Assembly (NCBI GenBank): GCA_020444775.1
Contig: JAGRHX010000088.1
Location: forward strand, 1 to 5,138
Reading direction: 5' to 3'
From: Gammaproteobacteria bacterium
GTDB taxonomy: Bacteria > Pseudomonadota > Gammaproteobacteria > HK1
Length of the DNA: 5,138 bases
In this document: positions 1 to 5,138 of the stretch, in pieces
Numbering within the stretch: the stretch's first letter is position 1
How the letters are laid out: each line of letters starts with the position of its first letter
The notes under the pieces: generated by a model
Database searches by the model: none
What the model was told of the DNA's origin: nothing
Seen by the model: only the letters and a program-made list of their open reading frames with translations
Translations under genes and position numbers: made by a program

Positions 1-125
1 GCGACGATTCAATGCCTGGCGAGCTGGGGCCCAGGGCGAAACAGAGCCACGGACCCGAGCTCGACAGGTTCCGGCAACGGATCGAGTGGCGGGGGCGGCG
101 CGGCGCCGACCCAAGAACATGGTGA
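1..125 (+). CDS. Possible C-terminal end of an upstream gene (partial, hypothetical)
   Basis: The reading frame beginning at base 3 is open from the left edge to a TGA at 123-125. It encodes about 40 residues that are polar and charged, including the stretch ELDRFRQRIEWRGRR. By my count by eye, about three quarters of its third codon positions are G or C. This is higher than in the other two forward frames, which are also open here, so it is the best coding candidate. The TGA overlaps a GGTGAGGA sequence that would serve as ribosome binding site for the TTG at 132, an arrangement typical of translationally coupled operon genes. No family is recognisable in so short a tail. Alternatively, the stretch is a non-coding leader. 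The evidence is weak because all three forward frames are open. Confidence 0.3.
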   Translation, partial: DDSMPGELGPRAKQSHGPELDRFRQRIEWRGRRGADPRTW

Positions 126-128
126 GGA
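121..128 (+). promoter_or_regulatory. Ribosome binding site deciding a TTG start
   Basis: GGTGAGGA lies just before the TTG at 132. The GGTGA portion matches the anti-Shine-Dalgarno complement and sits 6 bases from the start codon. An in-frame TGA at 123-125 prevents any start further upstream. The first ATG in frame, at 183, has no purine-rich site before it and would begin in the middle of the first membrane helix. The TTG start is therefore preferred. Confidence 0.5.
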
Positions 129-131
129 CTC

Positions 132-2903
132 TTGGCCAGTCAGCGCGATCTTCCACGGGTTCTCCCACCGTTACTAGCGGTCATGGTTCTGCTGGCGACC
201 ATCTGCAATACCGTCGTCTCCCTGCTACAGCTCTACGGGATCCTCGAACCGGGTGGACCGGTCCCGCTCGGTGTCGGCGCGCCGCTCGGTGCATTCCTGC
301 TCGCGGCCCGATCGGCGTGTGCCGCGACCGTCTTCGACGCCATCCCCGGGCAGCGTTGGACAATGCGGGCCTTCGCGCTGCTGGCTCTGCTCTGCCTGCT
401 GCTCGGCCTGCAAAGACTGCTGTTGCCGGACGGGACCGCGATCGCGGGTGAGGGCCTGATGAGCATGCTGCGGGGCGCCGTGTACGCCTATCTGCTGGCC
501 ATCGCTCTGGAGCTGCTGGTTGGTCTTGGCCACGCGGGTGTAGGCGCGGCGCTGCTCGCCCACGTCACCCCTTTGCACGGCTGGCGGATGCCGATGGTGG
601 TGGCCGGCCTCGGCGTTGCCATTGCAGCCTTGCTGTTGGTGGCCGACGGGTTGCTGTACATCACCTTGTTGTTCTTCGACATCTCGCTACTGGCCATGCT
701 GCTCGCCCATGCCCGGCGAGGTGCCTGGCTGCGCTTACGCACCCGCTCGGCGTTTGCCGGCCATCTGACCGTGTTTCTGGTCCTGCCGATCCTTGCCTAT
801 CTCGGCCCCGAGCTGTATCGCACCGGTCGCTTTCTCCAACAGATGGGCGCGAGTCCCTGGCAGAGCGTCGCCTCGAGCGTTGAGTCGGTGGAGGCCACTG
901 AGGTCGTGCTCTGGGAGGAGCGGACTCTGCATGTGCCGGCGGGCGCGGTCTTGCTGCACCGCAACGCGTTGTTCAACGATGTCTGGTTCCTGGACCGACA
1001 GCGCGGCTTCGCGGTGGAGCGTGGCGCGCTGCACCGTACCGAGGACGGTGGCCGGAGCTGGGAGCAGCTGCGGCGCTTGCGTGCGCCGGGTGTGAAGGTG
1101 CGGTTCTCGGTGGATGGCGAGCGTGGCTGGACCGGTGATCCGGCCGAGCAGATCGAGATCACCCGTGACGGTGGACGTACCTGGCAGCGGCTGCGTGTTG
1201 AGGACCTGCGCCGTGAGACGCTGGGCAAGGCCGCCGCGAATCCCTGGCTGGCCGACACCGGCACCTTGAATCTGTCGCCCGAAAGCGGTCGCGGGACGCT
1301 GGTTGCCGACTGCAAGCTGCTGGTCAGCGATGACTTCGCGGCGAGCTGGCGTGTGCTGGAGGTGCTCGACGAGCAGGGTCAGCGCGTCTGCATTCGCGAC
1401 CTGCCCGGTGTGACCCTGGTCGATGACCGCAAGACACTGGTCGTGGCGGGCGGTGAGGCATCCACGCCGCAGCTGTATCGCCGCGATGAACAGACCGGGC
1501 GTTGGGGACCGGTATGCCGGCTTGTCGAACGGGACGGGCCCCCCTCCGTGCCGGGCCGCTGCGGGCCGGAAGTCGGTCTGAGCCCGTCCGAGATGGCGTT
1601 CGCGGGCCAGGTGCGGCGCGAGCGTGCGCTGAGCACGCGCGACTGGCCTGATCGGACCAGCCTGCTGTCGGTGCTCGGCGGCCGACCGTTGAACGAGGCG
1701 CAGCACGCGGGGTTACGCTCGATGGCATACGACAACCCCGCAGGATTGTCGTGGCTGACGCGGCCGGGTTTGCTGCTCACGCTCGATGGCGGGCAACAGT
1801 CGAGTGGACAGCGACCCGCGAACGAGGCCGGGCTCTGGCAGGTTCGACAGCACGCGCCGGCGCTGGAGGAGGTGCATCCCCTGGACGCGTCACGTGCGCT
1901 GGGATGGGACTCGCGGCGTCAGCCTTTGCTGAGTGTGGACGGTGGGCGCATCTGGTTGCCGGTTGCCAGCGAGCTGCTGAGCGCCGAGCGCGAAATCATC
2001 GACATCCGCTTCGAGAAGGCTGGCGGCTCGCTGCTGGTGCTGCTCGACGATGGCTTGTGGCGGGTCCCGGCCGCGGACGGCACGCCACGTCGGCTGCTGG
2101 CACTGGACCGGTCGGGTGGCGCGCCGCGTCTGCGGCGCTCGGCGGACGGCGATCGGTGGTGGGTGTACGCACAGCAGTCGCGGCTCGTGTACCTGACTGA
2201 TGACGGCGGCGAGCGCTGGCGACGGCTCGAGCCGGATGGGGGCGACGGCGCTCCCGCGGCAGATGACCCTGCGACCGATCAGGGTCTGGTCGATGTGGTG
2301 TGCCCCGCAGCCTCCACGGGGTGTAGCGCCTTGCTAGGGAGTGGTCGCCTGGTCGAGCTGGTCTCGGATGGGGATGCGGATCGGACCGGGACGACGCCGG
2401 GCACGCCGCAACGACGGTTGCCGGACGCGGTGACCGCCACCGGCGGACGATTGATCGCGCATGGCACGCCGCCGGTGTTGTTGTTCCTGGCCGAGGACGA
2501 GCCCGGTCGACTCTGGGTGAGCAAGGACGGTGGCGGCCGCTGGCTGGCACGCGAGCTCGACCAGGACGGTGACTGGATCGGCTACACGCAGACCTCGCGA
2601 GGCGCGGTCACCGCGCTGCGCAAGCGTTCGGGTCTGTTGCGTCTGGGACCGGTCGAGGCGCGCTGGCAGTCGCTACGCACCAATGGAGAAGCCGGCCTTT
2701 CGGTGTGCATGTCGGACGACGGTGACACGCTCTACCTGACCGGAAGAGACGGCGTGGCCTGGAGTCTGGATGCGGGAAGCGCCTGGTATCGCGTGCCGCG
2801 GCTCGAAACGCCCGGATCCTGGTGCGGTCTGGATGCACGTCATCTCTGGCTGCAGCTCGACGGCGTTCATGTCTTCGGGCTCCAGCCCGCATCGACTCGA
2901 TAA
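132..2903 (+). CDS. Polytopic membrane protein with extracytoplasmic Asp-box (BNR) beta-propeller
   Basis: The product has 923 residues from a TTG start. The first ~230 form a membrane domain with about seven hydrophobic segments, near 12-35, 44-68, 77-98, 114-145, 153-174, 174-193 and 207-227. The basic stretch between the last two (ARRGAWLRLRTR, 194-205) and R5/R9 at the N terminus should be cytoplasmic, which places the rest of the chain in the periplasm. The C-terminal ~690 residues carry Asp-box motifs of the S/T-x-D-x-G-x-x-W type: TEDGGRSW (303), TRDGGRTW (344), SVDGGRIW (601), TDDGGERW (689), SKDGGGRW (797) and SLDAGSAW (878). Degenerate copies lie at 399 (SDDFAASW) and 550. In known families such motifs mark turns of beta-propeller blades, as in sialidases and Ycf48/HCF136 assembly factors. 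Close cysteine pairs (462/477, 724/731) would fit periplasmic disulfides. No sialidase catalytic set is apparent, so a binding, sensing or assembly role is likelier than hydrolysis. I do not recognise a named family for the whole protein. Confidence 0.85.
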   Translation: MASQRDLPRVLPPLLAVMVLLATICNTVVSLLQLYGILEPGGPVPLGVGAPLGAFLLAARSACAATVFDAIPGQRWTMRAFALLALLCLLLGLQRLLLPDGTAIAGEGLMSMLRGAVYAYLLAIALELLVGLGHAGVGAALLAHVTPLHGWRMPMVVAGLGVAIAALLLVADGLLYITLLFFDISLLAMLLAHARRGAWLRLRTRSAFAGHLTVFLVLPILAYLGPELYRTGRFLQQMGASPWQSVASSVESVEATEVVLWEERTLHVPAGAVLLHRNALFNDVWFLDRQRGFAVERGALHRTEDGGRSWEQLRRLRAPGVKVRFSVDGERGWTGDPAEQIEITRDGGRTWQRLRVEDLRRETLGKAAANPWLADTGTLNLSPESGRGTLVADCKLLVSDDFAASWRVLEVLDEQGQRVCIRDLPGVTLVDDRKTLVVAGGEASTPQLYRRDEQTGRWGPVCRLVERDGPPSVPGRCGPEVGLSPSEMAFAGQVRRERALSTRDWPDRTSLLSVLGGRPLNEAQHAGLRSMAYDNPAGLSWLTRPGLLLTLDGGQQSSGQRPANEAGLWQVRQHAPALEEVHPLDASRALGWDSRRQPLLSVDGGRIWLPVASELLSAEREIIDIRFEKAGGSLLVLLDDGLWRVPAADGTPRRLLALDRSGGAPRLRRSADGDRWWVYAQQSRLVYLTDDGGERWRRLEPDGGDGAPAADDPATDQGLVDVVCPAASTGCSALLGSGRLVELVSDGDADRTGTTPGTPQRRLPDAVTATGGRLIAHGTPPVLLFLAEDEPGRLWVSKDGGGRWLARELDQDGDWIGYTQTSRGAVTALRKRSGLLRLGPVEARWQSLRTNGEAGLSVCMSDDGDTLYLTGRDGVAWSLDAGSAWYRVPRLETPGSWCGLDARHLWLQLDGVHVFGLQPASTR

Positions 2904-2920
2904 GGAAGGACGGCAAGGAA

Positions 2921-2939
2921 CGCCACCGTCGTGGTGGCG
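2921..2939. terminator. GC-rich hairpin between convergent genes, possible bidirectional terminator
   Basis: CGCCACC (2921-2927) and GGTGGCG (2933-2939) form a perfect 7-bp stem around the 5-base loop GTCGT. It begins 17 bases after the TAA of the propeller gene and ends 27 bases beyond the stop of the convergent methyltransferase-fold gene. There is no T run on the + side. Read on the - strand it is followed by a moderately T-rich stretch (TTCCTTGCCGTCCTTCC). It may terminate one or both transcripts, but it is not a textbook intrinsic terminator. Confidence 0.45.
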
Positions 2940-2966
2940 GGCACAGCGTCGGATACGGCGTGTGGC

Positions 2967-3701
2967 TCAGTCCCGGCCCGAGGCGTAGGCGCGATAGATG
3001 GTGCAGCCGGCGCGGTCACCGGTGTAGGGGTTGTCGAAGCCTACCCGGCTCGCCGAAGCGGAGGCGAACGCTAGCTGCAGCAGCCCGAGGAAGTCCTCGT
3101 CGACCGGATCGTTGGACCACATCGCGAAGACGCCACCGGCGCGCAGCGAGCGTTGCAGCTCGCGCAGTCCGCCCAGCGAGTAGAAGCCGTTGCTGGAGTT
3201 GCTCAGCCAGTGTCTGGGGGAGTGATCGATGTCGAGCAGGATGGCGTCGAAGCGTCGTTGCGGGGAGCCGTGGTCGAAGCCATCCTCGCTGCGCGCAAGG
3301 GCGAAGAAATCGCCGCTGATCAGCCTGCATCTGGCATCGTCCAGCAGCTGTCGACCGAGCGGTAGCAGGCCGTGCCGATGCCACTGCACCACCGGTGAGA
3401 GATACTCGATCACCAGCAGGGAGCTGACCCGTCGATCCCGCAGCGCCGCGGCCGCGGTGTAGCCCAGCCCCAGGCCGCCGACCACCACGTCCAGACGTTC
3501 GGCGCGCAGCTCGGCGAGGCCGAGATCCGCGAGCGCGGTCTCTCCAGTGGTGAACAGGCTGGACATCAAGAACTCGTCGCCGAGCTTGACCTCGTAGACG
3601 ATCTCATTGCGCACGCGCGGCTCGCTGCGTCGTCTCAGGACCAGCTCGCCCAGCTCGGTGTTTCGGTAGTCCAGCTCTTCGAAGATCGGGCCGTCAGACA
3701 T
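2967..3701 (-). CDS. Spermidine-synthase-like SAM/dcSAM-binding protein
   Basis: The product has 244 residues and resembles the spermine/spermidine synthase fold, a Rossmann domain that binds S-adenosylmethionine or its decarboxylated form. Residues 34-60 form the N-terminal beta-hairpin region (VYEVKLGDEFLMSS). The nucleotide loop is VVVGGLGLGYTAA at 72-84. The ribose-binding acidic residue is probably E99 in LLVIEY. D131 in SGDFF is the adenine-side acidic position, and LLDIDHSP (155-162) is the active-site strand. FYSLGGL (173-179) and RAGGVFAMWS (187-196) complete the fold. True aminopropyltransferases carry D-S-S/T-D-P at the active site. Here the fourth position is H160, so polyamine synthesis is doubtful and a methyltransferase or another transfer is possible. 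The frame is open back to an ATG at 3788, but the extra 29 residues look non-conserved and the family-like sequence begins right after M at 3701. Neither start has a strong ribosome binding site. No SpeD partner is in view. Confidence 0.8.
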   Translation of the reverse strand: MSDGPIFEELDYRNTELGELVLRRRSEPRVRNEIVYEVKLGDEFLMSSLFTTGETALADLGLAELRAERLDVVVGGLGLGYTAAAALRDRRVSSLLVIEYLSPVVQWHRHGLLPLGRQLLDDARCRLISGDFFALARSEDGFDHGSPQRRFDAILLDIDHSPRHWLSNSSNGFYSLGGLRELQRSLRAGGVFAMWSNDPVDEDFLGLLQLAFASASASRVGFDNPYTGDRAGCTIYRAYASGRD

Positions 3702-3821
3702 GCATTGCGCTCGACAGGGCACTGGATAGGGGTGCGTGGGTCCATCGGGACCGCCAGCGACGATCCGGTGTCGCCGCCATTCGAACATCCTCGTTCGGCG
3801 TCGGCAGGAGAGATTTCGAGG

Positions 3822-3837
3822 AACGACGCTGGTCGTT
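3822..3837. repeat. Small perfect inverted repeat
   Basis: AACGAC (3822-3827) and GTCGTT (3832-3837) flank GCTG. The 6-bp dyad lies about 120 bases upstream of the ATG at 3701, on the 5' side of the spermidine-synthase-like gene. It could be an operator half-site pair or an RNA hairpin in a leader. A dyad this short also occurs by chance. Confidence 0.25.
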
Positions 3838-3940
3838 ACGAGACGATTGGCTCTGCCCGGACAAGCGCGGCCCGACGCTTGCTTCGCCGAACGTGCCGCG
3901 CCACCACACTATGAACGCATAGGCCGCCGCTGCACAAGTG

Positions 3941-3962
3941 GCATGCCGTGGGCACGGCGTGT
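3941..3962. repeat. Near-palindromic hairpin element
   Basis: GCCGTG (3945-3950) and CACGGC (3953-3958) are perfect complements around GG. Pairing extends outward through T-G, A-T, C-G and G-T to 3941 and 3962. As DNA it is a near-palindrome suited to a dimeric regulator. As RNA the innermost pairs must open to give a 4-base loop. No T run follows on either strand. Confidence 0.35.
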
Positions 3963-4095
3963 TCGAGTCGCTACCTGCCTGGCCATGCCTCGATGGGATT
4001 GAAGAGGGTTTGTCGGGGAGTGATCAACACGGATCGATAATGCGATGGGGGTCGTGTCCGCCGACCGCGTCGACGGCCGCGGCTGCCGTGCGTTG

Positions 4096-4124
4096 AGTGT
4101 CGTCTCGCGACGGCCAGTGTCGTC
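4096..4124. repeat. Pair of direct repeats AGTGTCGTC with 20-bp period
   Basis: AGTGTCGTC occurs at 4096-4104 and again at 4116-4124, a 20-bp step or about two helical turns. The copies overlap the arms of the inverted repeat at 4102-4131, so the element has both direct and dyad symmetry. This could reflect tandem operator sites on one DNA face. It could also be an incidental result of the stem sequence, since the CGTC portion is shared with the arms. Confidence 0.4.
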
Positions 4125-4131
4125 GCGAGAC
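4102..4131. terminator. Perfect 11-bp stem-loop after the thiamine-diphosphate enzyme gene
   Basis: GTCTCGCGACG (4102-4112) and CGTCGCGAGAC (4121-4131) are exact reverse complements around an 8-base loop. On the - strand the hairpin starts 31 bases after the TGA (4163-4165) of the thiamine-diphosphate enzyme gene, which fits a transcription terminator. On that strand it is preceded by an A run (CCAAAAGCAG) but not followed by a T run. The T run (CTTTTG, 4135-4140) lies on the + side, so the intrinsic signal is stronger for + strand transcription. Regulatory DNA binding is an alternative, given the overlapping direct repeat. Confidence 0.55.
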
Positions 4132-4162
4132 CTGCTTTTGGACGGTTCGATGCGCCGACTCG

Positions 4163-5138
4163 TCAGGATTGTGTCAGCGCCGAGGTCACATCTCGAAACG
4201 ACGGCTTGAACGAGGTCACCACGTCGACCACGGTCGGCCGGCCGCTGCTCAGCGCCTCCCGCAGGGCCGGTGCGATGGCTGCGGGTTGCTCCACTCGAAT
4301 ACCATGGCAGCCGATCGAGCGGGCGATGTCGGCGAAGTTCATGTCGGCGAAGCTGCTGGCGATGGGGCGGTTGCCCTGGCCGTGCTTGACCCATCCCAGG
4401 GCGCTGTTGTTGAGCACCACGACGACGATGGGGATGTTCTCGTCACGGGCCGTCATCATACCGTTCAGGGCCATGCTGAAGCCGCCGTCCCCGGTCACCG
4501 CAAGCACCTGTCGGTCCGGGTCGACGAGCTTGCCGGCGAGTGCCGCGGGCACCGCGTAGCCCATCGCGCCGATGCCGGGCATCAGCAGGGTGCCGGCGGC
4601 CTTGGTCTGAAAATAGTGGGTCATGAACAGCCGGTTCTCACCCGCGTCACAGGTCAGCAAGGCGTCATCGGCGATGCTCTCGCGCAGCTCCTTGAACAGT
4701 CGCTGCGGCATGATCGGCACCTCGTCCGAGGCGTAGTCCGGGTGATCGAAGAAGTGCTGCTCGGCGCGCACCCGGCCGACGGCTGCCCGGCGGCTGTGCA
4801 GCTCCGTGGCCTCGGGAGCGCCCTGCGCGCGCAGCGCCTCGACGAGCTGGGCCAGCACCCGTGCAGCATCGCCGACCATCACGCACTCACAAGGGAAGGA
4901 CCAGCTCGCGTTCTTCGGCTCGACATCGATCTGCAGCAAGGTCTGACGGCTCGGATCGATGAGCTCGGGGTTCTCGTTGGTGGTGTCGGCCGGCCCCAGC
5001 CGGGTGCCGACCGCCAGCACCAGGTCGGCCTGGCCGAAACCGAGGCCGGCCAGCTCCTCGACCCGCTGCTGCCAGCGGCCCAGCCGCTCGCGCACCAGGT
5101 CGGTGCCGGTGACGCCCAGATGGATGCGCCCGGCGGCC
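4163..5138 (-). CDS. Thiamine-diphosphate-dependent enzyme, acetolactate synthase-like (5' end beyond window)
   Basis: The frame is open to the right edge and 324 residues are visible. Counting from the GTG at 5095-5093 as residue 1, the central domain contains ADLVLAVGTRLG (23-34), the nucleotide-binding-type strand seen in this superfamily, and then LLQIDVEP (53-60). The C-terminal domain shows PGIGAMGYAVPAALAGKL (173-190). The thiamine-diphosphate/Mg motif follows, with GDG at 202-204 and NN at 229-230, within the family's usual spacing. LGWVKHGQ (233-240) and a closing PTVVDVVTS complete it. These enzymes decarboxylate 2-oxo acids or ligate the resulting acyl unit; acetolactate synthase, pyruvate oxidase, glyoxylate carboligase and sulfoacetaldehyde acetyltransferase are all relatives. 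The N-terminal domain with the catalytic glutamate should lie beyond 5138, given a usual length of 550-600 residues. The position after GDGGFSMAL, usually EL in EL.TA, reads NG here (211-212). The substrate cannot be fixed. The GTG at 5095 is internal to the gene, not its start. Confidence 0.9.
   Translation of the reverse strand, partial: AAGRIHLGVTGTDLVRERLGRWQQRVEELAGLGFGQADLVLAVGTRLGPADTTNENPELIDPSRQTLLQIDVEPKNASWSFPCECVMVGDAARVLAQLVEALRAQGAPEATELHSRRAAVGRVRAEQHFFDHPDYASDEVPIMPQRLFKELRESIADDALLTCDAGENRLFMTHYFQTKAAGTLLMPGIGAMGYAVPAALAGKLVDPDRQVLAVTGDGGFSMALNGMMTARDENIPIVVVVLNNSALGWVKHGQGNRPIASSFADMNFADIARSIGCHGIRVEQPAAIAPALREALSSGRPTVVDVVTSFKPSFRDVTSALTQS

Larger units (their letters stand above)
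3702..4162. other. 461-bp intergenic region without a convincing gene
   Basis: This separates two - strand genes. Several short open frames exist on both strands, but their translations are arginine- and serine-rich, have no recognisable motifs and lack ribosome binding sites. The region contains inverted repeats at 3822-3837 (AACGAC/GTCGTT, loop GCTG), 3941-3962 and 4102-4131. It must also hold the promoter of the 2967-3701 gene if that gene is not co-transcribed with the upstream one. No clear sigma-70 consensus is visible. A small RNA or a decayed gene cannot be excluded. Confidence 0.6.

Noticed and set aside
86..451. 121-residue forward open frame overlapping the start of the propeller gene
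   Set aside because: The translation is rich in Arg, Pro and Ala without motifs. It overlaps the clearly hydrophobic membrane domain in another frame. It is a shadow of GC-rich coding sequence.
735..1706. 323-residue open frame on the - strand inside the propeller gene
   Set aside because: It is long but directly antisense to a strongly supported gene. Its Gln/Arg/His/Ala-rich composition is typical of antisense shadows, and no motif or ribosome binding site supports it.
3702..3788. 29-residue N-terminal extension of the spermidine-synthase-like protein from the ATG at 3788
   Set aside because: The extension is Pro/Arg/Gly-rich and unlike the family N terminus, and its GAGG lies directly against the ATG with no spacing. 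The start at 3701 fits better.
3792..3893. 9-bp inverted repeat CGTTCGGCG / CGCCGAACG separated by 84 bp
   Set aside because: A 9-bp match at that distance is not unexpected by chance in a 461-bp GC-rich gap, and nothing else supports pairing.
3908..3937. Possible - strand promoter TTGTGC, 18 bases, CATAGT
   Set aside because: Only 3 of 6 and 4 of 6 bases match the sigma-70 consensus and it lies about 200 bases from the gene. It is too weak to annotate.
3736..4002. 88-residue forward open frame in the gap
   Set aside because: It has no recognisable motif, no ribosome binding site and an Arg-rich composition, and it overlaps the alternative 5' extension of the - strand gene. It is not distinguishable from chance.

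Overview
This is a GC-rich window from a chromosome that looks proteobacterial. A gammaproteobacterium is my guess, based on base composition and the general character of the proteins, and it is not proven. It holds two complete genes, one gene cut by the right edge, and possibly the last codons of a gene cut by the left edge. I see no tRNA, rRNA, CRISPR array, transposase or phage gene.

Left part (about 1-2903, + strand): a short possible gene end stops at a TGA at 123-125. It is followed by a large gene starting at TTG 132 that encodes a 923-residue membrane-anchored protein. Its first ~230 residues form a polytopic membrane domain, probably seven helices. The remaining ~690 residues carry repeated Asp-box (BNR) motifs, as in Ycf48/HCF136-like and sialidase-type beta-propellers. 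Charge distribution in the loops places the propeller outside the cytoplasm. I do not recognise a named family for the whole protein.

Middle (2904-3701): a 63-bp convergent gap contains a perfect GC-rich hairpin. Beyond it, on the - strand, is a complete spermidine-synthase-like (Rossmann, SAM/dcSAM-binding) protein of 244 residues. It belongs to a subgroup whose active-site segment differs from true aminopropyltransferases.

Gap (3702-4162): 461 bp with no convincing gene. It contains several inverted repeats. The best is a perfect 11-bp stem just downstream of the next gene's stop codon, a likely terminator, interleaved with a 20-bp-period direct repeat.

Right part (4163-5138, - strand): the middle and C-terminal domains of a thiamine-diphosphate enzyme of the acetolactate synthase/pyruvate oxidase superfamily. 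Its N-terminal domain lies beyond the window.

The genes do not form an obvious pathway. The two - strand genes point the same way, but the long gap and hairpin suggest separate transcription. I found no clear new defence, mobile or biosynthetic system. The most interesting items are the membrane/propeller protein and the compound repeat at 4096-4131.
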